A stretch of DNA of 59,252 bases from Burkholderiales bacterium (GTDB lineage Bacteria; Pseudomonadota; Gammaproteobacteria; Burkholderiales; Burkholderiaceae_C), in contig JACRBA010000083.1 of the NCBI GenBank assembly GCA_016213265.1, positions 1 to 59,252 on the forward strand. Reading direction: 5' to 3'. Below are positions 35,207 through 44,518 of this stretch, piece by piece. How positions within the stretch are numbered: the first letter of the stretch is position 1; every line of letters begins with the position of its first letter. The notes under the pieces were generated by a model. That model made no database searches. It had not been told where the DNA came from and saw only the letters and a list, made by a program, of their open reading frames with translations. A program made the position numbers and the translations under genes.

Positions 35207-36697
35207 TCAGCGCGTCCGGCGGCGCCCCGCGACGAGCACGCACACTGCCGCCAGCGCCCACAGCGGCCACAGACCGGCGGCGGCCAGCCAGCGCGCATAC
35301 GGCGTGGCGCCCCGCCGCCCTTGCACCGTGACCTCCAGCGTGGCACGCGTGAGCGCCGGCAGCCGGGCGGCGACGCGGCCGGTGTGGTCCACCAGGGCCG
35401 TGGAGCCGGTGTTGGTGGCGCGTGCCACGGGGCGCTGGAACTCCAGCGCGCGCAGGCGCGAGAACTGCAGGTCCTGGTCCTGCACCAGCCGCTCGCCGAA
35501 CCAGGCCAGGTTGCTCACGTTGACCAGCACCGTGGCCGCCTCGGGCCCGGTGCTGACGCTGGCCACCATGTCCTCGCCGAACAGGTTCTCGTAGCAGATC
35601 AGCGGCCGCACGGCCTGGCCGGCCACCCGGAACGGCGCTTCGCTGCGGCCCCGGGCCTGGTCGCCCAGCGGGATCTGCATCAGGTCCACGAACCAGCGGA
35701 AGCCCGGCGGCACGAACTCGCCGAAGGGCAGCAGGTGGCGCTTGCCATACGTGTACTCCGGCTCGCCCGCCGCCGCTCCGACCACCGAATTCACATAGCC
35801 GACGGTCTCGTTGCCGAGAAAGGTGCCCAGCAGCAACGCTCGCTGCTGCGCGTGCAAGGGGTCGGTCATCGAGGCCCAGAAGGCCGGGTCCAGCTGTTCC
35901 CGCGGCACGGGCAACACGGACTCGGGGGTGACCACCAGCTGACCGCGCGCATCCCGCACCTGGGCCTGCAGGGCCTGCATGTGGCCGGCCATGCGCTCGG
36001 GGTCGAACTTTAGGTCCTGGGCGACGTTCGGCTGCAGCAGGCTCAGCGTGAGCGTGCCGGCGGGCGCGGTGAACTCGCGGGGCGCCAGCCACGGCGCGAG
36101 CGGCAGCACCAGCGCGACGCCCAGCGCCACAGGTGACCGCCCCGCCGCCCCCGGCCTCAGCCACTGCAGCGCGGTGAATGCCAGCCAGGCCGCGACCGCG
36201 CCCATGCCATAGACGCCCACCCACGGCGCCAGGGCGGCCAGCGGGCCGTCGCTGTGCGCGTAGCCCGCCGCGATCCAGGGGAAGCCCGTCAGCCACTGGG
36301 CACGAGCCAGCTCCGCCAGCAGCCAGCAGGCGCTGAACAAGGCCGCATCCGCGAGCGCCCGGCCCGTCCGGCGCCAGGCGAACAGCGCCATGCCGGCCGC
36401 GACGTACAGCGACAGCGCCGCGCACAACAACACCACGCCCGCGGCCGCCAGCGGCGCCGGCATGCCGCCGAACTCGTGCATGCTGATGTAGAGCCACCAC
36501 AGCCCGCTCAGCAACCACCCGGTGCCGAAAGCCGCGCCGTGCCACGCGGCCTCGGCCGGGCGCGCCGCGCGCACCAGCCAGGCCAGCAGTGCCACGGCGG
36601 CCAGCTGCAGCGGCCAGGCTCCCAGCGGCGCGAAGGCCGCGGTATGCAGCCCGCCCGCCGCCAGGGCCCGGGCGGCGCGCCGGGGCGGCCGGATCAC
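35207..36697 (-). CDS. lnt: Apolipoprotein N-acyltransferase
   Basis: A 496-residue inner-membrane enzyme that adds the third acyl chain to lipoproteins. An N-terminal block of about six membrane helices precedes a periplasmic nitrilase domain with the catalytic triad in TPESVLP (Glu), YGKRHLLPFGEF (Lys) and ICYENLF (Cys). A last helix ends in Arg residues. The GTG start at 36697 overlaps the corC stop codon (GTGA), a coupled arrangement common for this pair. Confidence 0.95.
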   Translation of the reverse strand: MIRPPRRAARALAAGGLHTAAFAPLGAWPLQLAAVALLAWLVRAARPAEAAWHGAAFGTGWLLSGLWWLYISMHEFGGMPAPLAAAGVVLLCAALSLYVAAGMALFAWRRTGRALADAALFSACWLLAELARAQWLTGFPWIAAGYAHSDGPLAALAPWVGVYGMGAVAAWLAFTALQWLRPGAAGRSPVALGVALVLPLAPWLAPREFTAPAGTLTLSLLQPNVAQDLKFDPERMAGHMQALQAQVRDARGQLVVTPESVLPVPREQLDPAFWASMTDPLHAQQRALLLGTFLGNETVGYVNSVVGAAAGEPEYTYGKRHLLPFGEFVPPGFRWFVDLMQIPLGDQARGRSEAPFRVAGQAVRPLICYENLFGEDMVASVSTGPEAATVLVNVSNLAWFGERLVQDQDLQFSRLRALEFQRPVARATNTGSTALVDHTGRVAARLPALTRATLEVTVQGRRGATPYARWLAAAGLWPLWALAAVCVLVAGRRRTR

Positions 36698-37608
36698 GCC
36701 TCGGCGGCCTCGGCCGCCGGTGGCACCGGCTGGCGGCGCACCTTGAACCAGCGCACCGCCCCGCCGCGCGTGAGCATCACGGAGAAGCGCAGCGTGCCGA
36801 TGTCCACCGACTCGCCCCGCCGCGGCACGCGGCCGAACTCGTGGGCGACCAGGCCGCCGATGGTGTCGAAATCGTCCTCGGACAGGGCCACGCCGAAGGC
36901 CTCGTTGATGGAGGCGATGGAGGCATCGCCCGCCACCCGGTGGCTGCCGTCGGCCAGCGTGTAGACGGCGTCGGTCGCGTCCGCCTCGTCGAACTCGTCC
37001 TCGATCTCGCCGACGATCTCCTCCAGCACGTCCTCGATGGTGAGCAGGCCGGCGGTGTTGCCGAACTCGTCGATCACCACCGCCAGGTGGTTGCGGTTGG
37101 TGCGGAAGTCGCGCAGCAGCTCGTTCAGGCCCTTGCTCTCCGGCACGAAGACCGCCGGGCGCAGCAGCGTGCGCAGGTTCAGCTCGGGCGCGCGCTGCAG
37201 CTTGAGCAGGTCCTTGGCCAGCAGGATGCCGATGATGTTGTCGCGGCTGCCTTCGATGACGGGGAAGCGGGAGTGGCCGGTGTCGATCACCACCGCGAGC
37301 AGCTCGTCGTAGGGTGCGTCGATGTCGAGCACGTCCATGCGGGGCGCGGCCACCATCACGTCGCCGGCCACCATGTCGGCCATGCGCAGCACGCCTTCCA
37401 GCATGGCCCGCGACTGCGGCTCGATCAGTTCGCGGTGCTCGGCCTCGGCGAGCGTCTCGATCAGCTCATCCTTGGAATCGGGCCCGGGCAGGACGAACTC
37501 CACCAGGCGCTCGAACAGGGTGCGCTTGTCAGCGCGCGGGGCATCGCCCGAGGGGCCGCGGTGGCCCGCGTGGCCCCGGGCGGGGCGGGATGGGGGAGCT
37601 TCGGACAC
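36694..37608 (-). CDS. corC: CorC/HlyC-type CBS-domain protein
   Basis: A 304-residue cytoplasmic protein with a pair of CBS domains (VMVAAPRMDVLDI and VFVPESKGLNELL regions), the signature VVIDEFGNTAGLLTIEDVLEEIVGEI, and a C-terminal CorC_HlyC domain. It is linked to magnesium/cobalt efflux in enterics and to membrane-lipid or divalent-metal balance elsewhere. No ATG fits; the GTG at 37608 gives MSEAPPSRP, and the upstream frame has no better start. It forms a unit with lnt. Confidence 0.88.
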   Translation of the reverse strand: MSEAPPSRPARGHAGHRGPSGDAPRADKRTLFERLVEFVLPGPDSKDELIETLAEAEHRELIEPQSRAMLEGVLRMADMVAGDVMVAAPRMDVLDIDAPYDELLAVVIDTGHSRFPVIEGSRDNIIGILLAKDLLKLQRAPELNLRTLLRPAVFVPESKGLNELLRDFRTNRNHLAVVIDEFGNTAGLLTIEDVLEEIVGEIEDEFDEADATDAVYTLADGSHRVAGDASIASINEAFGVALSEDDFDTIGGLVAHEFGRVPRRGESVDIGTLRFSVMLTRGGAVRWFKVRRQPVPPAAEAAEA

Positions 37609-37800
37609 GGGGGTGCCGGCAATTTCGGAATGGATGAGGATACCCGAGGCGGGTGACACCGGCGGGAGACCGGGCGGGCGACCGGTGGCGGCAGGCCGGA
37701 TGCCCCGTCGCTTGACAGGGGTTCGCCCCTCCCGCAGAGTCCAGGCCCCTTCCCGGCGCGCCCGGTTCCGGGCCCGCCCCGTCTGCTGCACGATCCGCCC

Positions 37801-38838
37801 ATGTCCCTGATCCCCGCCACCATCCTCACCGGCTTCCTCGGCGCCGGCAAGACCACCCTGCTCAAGCGCGTGCTCAGCGAAGCCCACGGGCAGAAGATCG
37901 CCGTGATCGAGAACGAGTTCGGCGAGGAGAACATCGACACCGATATCCTGGTCACCGAAACCCAGGAGCAGGTGATCCAGATGAGCAACGGCTGCGTCTG
38001 CTGCACCATCCGCGAGGACCTGCGCACCACGCTGGCCGACCTGGCCATGCGCCGCCGCAAGGGCGAGCTGGACTTCGAGCGGGTGGTGATCGAGACCACC
38101 GGCCTGGCCGACCCGGGCCCCGTGGCGCAGACCTTCTTCATGGACGACGAGGTGGCCGAGAGCTACCTGCTCGACTCCATCCTCACGCTGGTGGACGCCA
38201 AGCACGCCAACGAGCAGCTGGACACCCGGCAGGAAGCGCGGCGCCAGGTGGGCTTCGCCGACCAGATCTTCCTGACCAAGACCGACCTGGTGGACGAGAC
38301 CGAGGTCGACGACCTCGTGCACCGGCTCAAGCACATGAACCCGCGCGCGCCGATGCGCCGGGTCAACTTCGGTGATGTGCCCCTGGCGTCGGTGTTCGAC
38401 CTCAAGGGGTTCAACCTCAACGCCAAGCTCGACATCGACCCCGACTTCCTCAGCGAGGACGATGGCCATGGGCACCACGACCACGACCACGACCACGAGC
38501 ACGGCGAGCACTGCGACCACCCGCACCACCACCGCCACGACGACGACGTCAAGTCCTTCGTCTTTCGCGCGGAACGGCCGCTGAACCCGGCCAAGCTGGA
38601 GGACTTCCTCGGCGCCATCGTGCAGGTCTACGGGCCGAAGATGCTGCGCTACAAGGGCGTGCTGCACCTCAAGGGCAGCGAGCGCAAGGTGATCTTCCAG
38701 GGCGTGCACCAGCTCATGGGCAGCGACCTGGGCCCCAAGTGGGCCCCCGGCGAGGCCAAGGTCAGCAAGATGGTGTTCATCGGCATCGACCTGCCCCGCG
38801 ACGTCTTCCTGCAGGGCCTGGAAGGCTGCCTGGCCTGA
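37801..38838 (+). CDS. CobW/COG0523-family GTPase (putative zinc metallochaperone)
   Basis: A 345-residue G3E GTPase with P-loop GFLGAGKTT (11-19), the metal motif CVCC (Cys65, Cys67, Cys68) and NKxD-like TKTD. A histidine/aspartate-rich loop (about 221-245, alternating His-Asp) and the C-terminal CobW_C domain complete it. Such proteins hand zinc or cobalt to client enzymes. The His-rich loop argues for zinc. It is directly followed by a DksA-type gene that lacks zinc ligands. TTGACA occurs at 37712, but no matching -10 is visible. Confidence 0.9.
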   Translation: MSLIPATILTGFLGAGKTTLLKRVLSEAHGQKIAVIENEFGEENIDTDILVTETQEQVIQMSNGCVCCTIREDLRTTLADLAMRRRKGELDFERVVIETTGLADPGPVAQTFFMDDEVAESYLLDSILTLVDAKHANEQLDTRQEARRQVGFADQIFLTKTDLVDETEVDDLVHRLKHMNPRAPMRRVNFGDVPLASVFDLKGFNLNAKLDIDPDFLSEDDGHGHHDHDHDHEHGEHCDHPHHHRHDDDVKSFVFRAERPLNPAKLEDFLGAIVQVYGPKMLRYKGVLHLKGSERKVIFQGVHQLMGSDLGPKWAPGEAKVSKMVFIGIDLPRDVFLQGLEGCLA

Positions 38839-38853
38839 CGGCTGCGCACGGCC

Positions 38854-38882
38854 CTGCCGCCGCGGCGGGCCGTCGCTACAAT
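38854..38882 (+). promoter_or_regulatory. Possible promoter of dksA
   Basis: CTGCCG (38854-38859), a 17-base spacer and TACAAT (38877-38882, five of six consensus bases) fit a sigma-70 promoter with a ~90-base leader. A second -10-like TATAAC at 38934-38939 would start transcription nearer the gene but lacks a -35 element. Confidence 0.4.
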
Positions 38883-38975
38883 CCGCGCGCCCGAAGCGTG
38901 GCGCATGCACCACAAGCCGCGCCGCACTGGGGGTATAACCACCCTATCCCATGCCTTGTGGTGAGGAGACGGACA

Positions 38976-39713
38976 GTGAGCAAGACCCCGGCCAAGAATG
39001 CCGCCCCCGTGAAGGAGGCCGCCCGGAAGCCTGCCGCCGCGCCGAAATCCGCCAAGGCCGCCGGGGCCGAGGAGCCGGCGCCTGCCGCCAGCTCCGTGAA
39101 AGCCCAGGCACCGAAGCTGCCCTCCCGGGCGCCTGCCCCGCCCCGTGCGGTGGCGGCACCCACTCCCTCCACCGCCAGCTTCACCGACCGTTTCGCTCCG
39201 CCGAAACCGCCGACCAAGACCTATCCCGAACCCATGAATGCCGTGAAGACCGCCACCAAGGCGGACCCCAAGCTGGCCAGCGCCTGGAAGACCAAGGCCG
39301 GCCGTGACCTGACCGAGGCCGAGCTGCTGGCCATGCCCGAGTCGGAGTACATGAATGACAAGCAGCTCGATTTCTTCCGCGCCCGCCTGCAGGCGCTGAA
39401 GGACGACCTGCTGTCCAACGCCGGCGAGACCACCGAGCACCTGCGCGAAGACACCTCCATCGTGCCGGACCCGGCCGACCGCGCCACCATCGAGGAAGAG
39501 CATGCGCTGGAGCTGCGCACGCGCGACCGCGAGCGCAAGCTGCTGAAGAAGATCTCGCAGTCGCTGGCCCGCATCGAGGCCGGCGACTACGGCTACTGCG
39601 ACGAAACCGGCGAGCCGATCGGCCTGGGCCGGCTGCTGGCCCGCCCCACGGCCACGCTGTCGCTCGAGGCGCAGCAGCGCCGCGAGATGAAGCAGAAGAT
39701 GTTCGGGGACTGA
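38976..39713 (+). CDS. dksA: DksA-type RNA polymerase-binding transcription factor with long N-terminal extension
   Basis: A 245-residue protein. The last ~130 residues are DksA: the coiled coil tip keeps the acidic motif DPADRA that acts in the RNA polymerase secondary channel with ppGpp, followed by EEEHALELRTRDRERKLLKK. The zinc-finger region reads GYCDETGEPIGLGRLLARP and then LSLEAQ, so only one of four zinc cysteines is left, as in many alpha- and betaproteobacterial DksA proteins. The first ~100 residues are Ala/Pro/Lys-rich and likely disordered. The GTG start is supported by GAGGAG 8-9 bases upstream. Confidence 0.88.
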   Translation: MSKTPAKNAAPVKEAARKPAAAPKSAKAAGAEEPAPAASSVKAQAPKLPSRAPAPPRAVAAPTPSTASFTDRFAPPKPPTKTYPEPMNAVKTATKADPKLASAWKTKAGRDLTEAELLAMPESEYMNDKQLDFFRARLQALKDDLLSNAGETTEHLREDTSIVPDPADRATIEEEHALELRTRDRERKLLKKISQSLARIEAGDYGYCDETGEPIGLGRLLARPTATLSLEAQQRREMKQKMFGD

Positions 39714-39729
39714 CGTCACCCCGCCACCC

Positions 39730-41589
39730 ATGTCCAACGGCAACGACGGAGAAGGCAGCCTGCTGCGCCGCGTGGTGCGCAAGGTCGCGGGGCCTGCCCG
39801 CGAGCTGATCCAGCGGGCCGAGGACAGCCGCCTCAGCCAGTTCGCGGATTCCGACCGCGCCGAGCTGAAGGCCATGATCGAGCGCAAGCGGCGCAACGAC
39901 TTCGTGCGCAAGCGCGAGCTCGACATGCTGCGCCGCATCCGCCGCGAAGGCCTCACGCCCGAGCAGGCGGCCGCGCTGGCCAACGCCAACCTCGACGAGG
40001 TGGACGCCCGGTCCAGCCGGCCCTCGCTGCTGGCCGACGCCGGCGTGAAGGCCAAGATCGACGCCATCGAAAAGCAGATGGTGGGCGTGGCCCTGTCGTC
40101 GCGGCCCGTGGACCTGGGCGGGACGCGCGTGGCCGCGGGCACCGCGACGCCGCCCCCGCTGCGGACGGCCCCGCCGGTGCTCACCCACCCGCTGGACCCG
40201 GACGCCACGGTGCCCCTGGACATGCGGGGCGAGGGCCCGGGCCGGGTCGACCTGGGCCAGGTGGCCGGCGTGGTGGAGCCGGCGCCGTCGGCCATGCCGC
40301 GCACCGTGCCGGCGCCGCCCTTGGCGCCCGTGCCCACGCTGGACACGCCGCTTGCCGCCCCGGCGCAGGCGAGCGCCGCGGCGCCCTCGCCGCCGCCGGA
40401 CCTGCCCCCGCTGGAGTTCGACCTGGGCCCCGCGCCCGCCGCGGCCGCCGAGCCCCCCGCACCGGCCCCCGGCCGCCGCCTGTCGCTGGACGGGCTGGCC
40501 GAGGTGGAGGTGCGCGAGATCAAGCACGACCCCGAGTTGGACGAGGCGGTCATCGCCTACGCGAACGCCGACTTCACCCACAGCGAGCGGGTGCTGTCCG
40601 AGCTCATCCGCCCCGATGGCCCGCGCGCCTCCCACGTCGACACCTGGATGGTGCTGTTCGACCTGTACCGCGCCACGGGGCAGCAGCAGCGCTTCGAGAG
40701 CCTGTCGCTGTCGTTTGCCGAGCAGTGCGGCTACTCACCGCCGCACTGGTACTCCTTGCCGCAACTGCTGGCCGAGGCCACGGCGCCCCAGCGCGCCGCG
40801 GGCGGCACCGCGGGCCAGGTGGGCTGGATCGCCCCCGCCCGGCTGGACGCCGACGCCCTCGCGCTGCTGGAGTCGCAGCTGCTGCAGCTGCCGCAGCCCT
40901 GGGTGCTCGACTGGACGCAGCTCAAGCAGGTGGAACCGGCTGCCGCCGCGGCGCTGCGCGCCTTGTTCCAGCGCTGGGCCGGTGAGAAGTACACCCTGCA
41001 CTGGCTGGCCACCGACCGCCTCTTCGAGGTGCTGCAGGAGGCGGCCCCGGTGGGCGTGCGCGACGCCGACCCGGCCTTCTGGCTGGCCAGGCTGGACGCC
41101 CTGCGGCTGGTGAACCGCCCGGACCAGTTCGACGACGTGGCGATCGACTACTGTGTCAACTACGAGGTGTCGCCGCCGAGCTGGGAGCCCACGCGCTGCA
41201 CCGTGCGCGTCAGTGGCGCGGCCACCACCACGCGATCGGCCATCCTGTCGTCGGTGGGCGATGTCATCACCTCGCTGATGGACGCCCCGGACGGCCGCGG
41301 CGAGGTGGAGGTGGCCTCGCTCGAGATCTCCGGCCAGCTGGCGGGCGACCAGTCCGCGCTGCTGCAGCACCTGGACCAGCGGCTGGCCGAGACCAAGGTG
41401 GTGCGCATCAACAGCGCCCTGCTGATCCGCGTCGATTTCGTCGCCGCCGGCGACCTGCTGAACTGGGTGATCGCCAAGCGGGCCGAGGGCCGGCAGATCA
41501 CCTTCACCGACGTGAACCGCCTGGTGGCGCTGATGTTCGGTGCCATGGGCATCACCGAGCACGTGCAGACGCAGCTGCGGCAGGCCTGA
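39730..41589 (+). CDS. STAS-like domain protein of unknown function upstream of hslVU
   Basis: A 619-residue cytoplasmic protein. The N-terminus is a basic helical region (RRVVRKVAGPARELIQRAED), the middle (about 130-250) is Pro/Ala-rich linker, and then comes a short TPR/FimV-like helical pair (ADFTHSERVLSELIRPDG to YRATGQQQRFE). Next is a STAS-like half around VGWIAPARLDADALALLES to VLDWTQLKQVEPAAAAALRAL. A second possible STAS unit ends the protein (IDYCVNYEVSPP to TFTDVNRLVALMFGAMG). Such proteins occur beside hslVU in Burkholderiales. Function not known; a scaffold or anti-sigma-antagonist-like role is a guess. Confidence 0.8.
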   Translation: MSNGNDGEGSLLRRVVRKVAGPARELIQRAEDSRLSQFADSDRAELKAMIERKRRNDFVRKRELDMLRRIRREGLTPEQAAALANANLDEVDARSSRPSLLADAGVKAKIDAIEKQMVGVALSSRPVDLGGTRVAAGTATPPPLRTAPPVLTHPLDPDATVPLDMRGEGPGRVDLGQVAGVVEPAPSAMPRTVPAPPLAPVPTLDTPLAAPAQASAAAPSPPPDLPPLEFDLGPAPAAAAEPPAPAPGRRLSLDGLAEVEVREIKHDPELDEAVIAYANADFTHSERVLSELIRPDGPRASHVDTWMVLFDLYRATGQQQRFESLSLSFAEQCGYSPPHWYSLPQLLAEATAPQRAAGGTAGQVGWIAPARLDADALALLESQLLQLPQPWVLDWTQLKQVEPAAAAALRALFQRWAGEKYTLHWLATDRLFEVLQEAAPVGVRDADPAFWLARLDALRLVNRPDQFDDVAIDYCVNYEVSPPSWEPTRCTVRVSGAATTTRSAILSSVGDVITSLMDAPDGRGEVEVASLEISGQLAGDQSALLQHLDQRLAETKVVRINSALLIRVDFVAAGDLLNWVIAKRAEGRQITFTDVNRLVALMFGAMGITEHVQTQLRQA

Positions 41590-41700
41590 TCCGGCCCGCA
41601 CGTCTGTGCACCGCGGCCGCGGGCCGCGCCCCCTTGAACCTCGCCGCCGTGTCGCCATGTGCGCCATGGCATGCTCGGCGGCCTTTCTCCTGCACACCCT

Positions 41701-42252
41701 ATGGAATCCTTCCACGGCACCACCATCCTCAGCGTGCGGCGCCAGCTGCCTGACGGTCGCTGGCAGGTCGCGCTGGGCGGCGACGGCCAGGTCACGCTCG
41801 GCCACACGGTCGTCAAGGCCAGCGCGCGCAAGGTGCGCCGGCTGCACCACGACAAGGTGCTGGCGGGCTTCGCTGGCGCGACGGCCGACGCCTTCACGCT
41901 GTTCGAGCGCTTCGAGGCCAAGCTCGACAAGCACTCGGGCCACCTGGTGCGCGCCGCCATCGAGCTGACGCGCGACTGGCGCACCGACAAGGTCCTGCGC
42001 AACCTCGAGGCGATGCTGGCCGTGGCCGACCGCGAGGCCTCCCTCATCATCACCGGCAACGGTGACGTGCTGGAGCCCGAGCAGGGCATCGTGGCCATCG
42101 GCTCCGGCGGTGCCTACGCCCAGGCCGCGGCCCGCGCGCTGCTGGCGCACACCGACATGCCCGCGCGCGACATCGTCAAGCGCTCGCTGGAGATCGCCGG
42201 CGAGATCTGCATCTACACCAACCAGTCGCACACGATCGAGGTCCTCGAATGA
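41701..42252 (+). CDS. hslV: ATP-dependent protease HslV, proteolytic subunit
   Basis: A 183-residue proteasome-like threonine protease. After removal of MESFHG the catalytic Thr7 starts TTILSVRR, and the downstream block [13 protein letters not shown] is typical. It forms a double hexamer capped by HslU and degrades misfolded or regulatory proteins. The ATG at 41701 is fixed by the short propeptide. Its end overlaps hslU by 4 bases (ATGA). Confidence 0.97.
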   Translation: MESFHGTTILSVRRQLPDGRWQVALGGDGQVTLGHTVVKASARKVRRLHHDKVLAGFAGATADAFTLFERFEAKLDKHSGHLVRAAIELTRDWRTDKVLRNLEAMLAVADREASLIITGNGDVLEPEQGIVAIGSGGAYAQAAARALLAHTDMPARDIVKRSLEIAGEICIYTNQSHTIEVLE

Positions 42253-43586
42253 GCATGACCATGACACCGCGCGAGATCGTCTCCGAGCTGGACCGCCACA
42301 TCGTCGGCCAGCAGGATGCCAAGCGCGCCGTGGCCATCGCGCTGCGCAACCGCTGGCGCCGCCAGCAGGTGGAGCCCGGGCTGCGCGGCGAGATCACGCC
42401 CAAGAACATCCTCATGATCGGCCCGACCGGCGTGGGCAAGACCGAGATCGCCCGCCGCCTCGCCAAGCTGGCGGACGCACCCTTCGTGAAGGTGGCGGCC
42501 ACCAAGTTCACCGAGGTGGGCTTCGTCGGCACGGACGTGGACACCATCGTGCGCGACCTGGTCGAGGTGTCCATCAAGCAGGAGCGCGCCGCCGCCATTG
42601 CCAAGGCCCGCGTGCGGGCCGAGGACGCGGCCGAGGAGCGCATCCTCGACGCGCTGGTGCCGCCGCCGCGCCACGCCGGCTTCGGCACGGGTGAGCCCGC
42701 CAGCGATTCCACCGCCCGCCAGGTGATGCGCAAACGCCTGCGCGAAGGCGCGCTGGACGACAAGGAGATCGAGCTGGAGCTGGCCGATCTGCGTCCGGGC
42801 GGCATGGAGATCGTGACGCCCCCCGGCATGGAGGAGATGGCCGAGCAGCTCAAGGGCCTGTTCAGCCAGATGGGCCAGGGCCGCAAGACGGCGCGCAAGC
42901 TGCGCATCGCCGAGGCCATGAAGCTGCTCACCGACGAGGAAGCGGCCAAGCTCGTCAACGACGACGACCTGCGCGCGCGGGCCGTGGCCAACTCGGAGCA
43001 GAACGGCATCGTCTTCATCGACGAGATCGACAAGGTCGCCACGCGCAGCAGCGCCCAGGGCGCCGACGTGTCCCGCCAGGGCGTGCAGCGCGACCTGCTG
43101 CCCCTGGTGGAAGGCACCACCGTGACCACCAAGCACGGCATGGTCAAGACCGACCACATCCTGTTCATCGCCTCGGGGGCTTTCCACCTCAGCAAGCCCA
43201 GCGACCTGATCCCCGAGCTGCAGGGCCGCTTTCCCATCCGGGTGGAGCTGCAGCCGCTGTCCGTGGCCGACTTCGAAGCGATCCTCGGCAGCACGCATGC
43301 CAACCTGATCCGCCAGTACCAGGCCCTGCTCGCCACCGAGGGCGTGACGCTCGAGATCACCCCGGCCGCGATCCACCGCCTGGCAGAGATCGCCTTCGAA
43401 GTGAACGAGCGCACCGAGAACATCGGCGCGCGCCGCCTGGCCACGGTGCTCGAGCGCCTGCTCGACGAACTGAGCTACGACGCGCCGAACCGCAGCGGCC
43501 AGACGGTGACCCTGGATGCGGACGACGTCAGCGCGCGCCTGGGTGAGCTGGCGCGCAACGAGGACCTCTCGCGCTACATCCTCTGA
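42249..43586 (+). CDS. hslU: ATP-dependent protease ATPase HslU
   Basis: A 445-residue AAA+ unfoldase partner of HslV. It has [15 protein letters not shown] at the start, Walker [10 protein letters not shown], the pore motif in [11 protein letters not shown], the inserted I-domain (about 110-240), Walker B VFIDEIDK and the C-terminal EDLSRYIL that docks into HslV. The 4-base overlap with hslV ensures equal expression. Confidence 0.98.
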   Translation: MSMTMTPREIVSELDRHIVGQQDAKRAVAIALRNRWRRQQVEPGLRGEITPKNILMIGPTGVGKTEIARRLAKLADAPFVKVAATKFTEVGFVGTDVDTIVRDLVEVSIKQERAAAIAKARVRAEDAAEERILDALVPPPRHAGFGTGEPASDSTARQVMRKRLREGALDDKEIELELADLRPGGMEIVTPPGMEEMAEQLKGLFSQMGQGRKTARKLRIAEAMKLLTDEEAAKLVNDDDLRARAVANSEQNGIVFIDEIDKVATRSSAQGADVSRQGVQRDLLPLVEGTTVTTKHGMVKTDHILFIASGAFHLSKPSDLIPELQGRFPIRVELQPLSVADFEAILGSTHANLIRQYQALLATEGVTLEITPAAIHRLAEIAFEVNERTENIGARRLATVLERLLDELSYDAPNRSGQTVTLDADDVSARLGELARNEDLSRYIL

Positions 43587-43630
43587 GGCCGCAACCGGGG
43601 GGCGCGCGGCGCGCTTGACAGGCATCAAGC

Positions 43631-43650
43631 CGCCCGCGGCGCCGCGGGCG
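43631..43650. repeat. Perfect 20-base palindrome before the potassium channel gene
   Basis: CGCCCGCGGC followed at once by its reverse complement, ending 13 bases before the ATG at 43664. A TTGACA element lies at 43615-43620. It may be an operator, or an RNA hairpin covering the leader and also ending the hslU transcript. Confidence 0.6.
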
Positions 43651-43663
43651 CTAGGCTGGGCGC

Positions 43664-44518
43664 ATGCCGCGACGCCGCCTGAGCCTGGACACCCACACCT
43701 ACGTGGCCCCCCGTTCGCCCTGGGGGCTGGCGCGGCCGCCCAGTGAGGCGGCCCGCGCCGTGCAGGTGGAGCGCCGCTGGCGCTGGCCGGTGTTGCTGGC
43801 GCTGGTGGCCACCATCCCCGCCTTCTACCTGGACCTGCTGCCGCACACGCCATCGTCGGTGGCGATCGCGCTGTACCTGCTCGCCGCCACCCTGCTCGCC
43901 GCGTCCGTGCTGCACACGGCCCTGCGCACCGGCGACCTGGCCCACCACCTCGCGGCCAATCGCACCGACCTGCTGCTCGTGGTGGGGCTCCTCGTGGCCG
44001 CGGCCCTGCCCACCAGCGAGCACTCGCTGCCGGCCTTGTCGGCCCGGCTCGCGGTGGCCGGCCTCACCCTCGTGCGCATGGTCTGGACGCTGCAGCACCT
44101 GCTCACGCGCGGCGGGCTGAGCTATCTGCTGCTGGTGTCGCTGGGCGTGCTGCTGGCCTGCGGCATGGGCTTCTGGTGGCTGGAGCCGACCACGCCCGAC
44201 CTGCCCAGCGGGCTGTGGCTGGCCTTCACCACCGCGGCCACGGTGGGCTACGGCGACCTGGTGCCCACCACGCCCGCCTCACGCATCTTCGCGGTGTTCG
44301 TGGTGTTGCTGGGCTATGGCGTGTTCAGCCTGGTCACCGCCGCCATCGCCACCCGCTGGGTGGAGACCGAGGAGCGCCGCATGGAGCGCAAGATCCTGAA
44401 CGACATGCGCCGCGAGATGGCCTCGCTGCGGGAGGAGATCCGCCAGCTGCGCGAGGGCCCGTCCGGCGTCAGAGCGCCAGACGATGCGACTGGATCTGCA
44501 GCAGACCGTCGAAGATGA
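43664..44518 (+). CDS. Potassium channel protein (two-pore-helix/VIC family)
   Basis: A 284-residue membrane protein with about six helices. The selectivity filter TVGYGD (193-198) is intact between the last two helices, marking a potassium channel of the voltage-gated superfamily. The S4-like helix has few charges, so voltage gating is unlikely. A cytoplasmic C-terminal coiled coil ([24 protein letters not shown]) may assemble the tetramer. Its 3' end overlaps the convergent coaX gene by 50 bases. Confidence 0.92.
   Translation: MPRRRLSLDTHTYVAPRSPWGLARPPSEAARAVQVERRWRWPVLLALVATIPAFYLDLLPHTPSSVAIALYLLAATLLAASVLHTALRTGDLAHHLAANRTDLLLVVGLLVAAALPTSEHSLPALSARLAVAGLTLVRMVWTLQHLLTRGGLSYLLLVSLGVLLACGMGFWWLEPTTPDLPSGLWLAFTTAATVGYGDLVPTTPASRIFAVFVVLLGYGVFSLVTAAIATRWVETEERRMERKILNDMRREMASLREEIRQLREGPSGVRAPDDATGSAADRRR

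Noticed and set aside
37712..37730. TTGACA with a following UUCG-type hairpin before the CobW gene
   Set aside because: No -10 hexamer is found at 16-18 bases (CAGAGT at best), so I did not call a promoter. The hairpin has only five pairs.
38931..38950. GGTATAACC-like string as a Zur box before dksA
   Set aside because: Only one half resembles the zinc-uptake regulator consensus; there is no matching inverse half.
43615..43657. TTGACA and TAGGCT before the channel gene as a promoter
   Set aside because: They are 31 bases apart, far beyond normal spacing.
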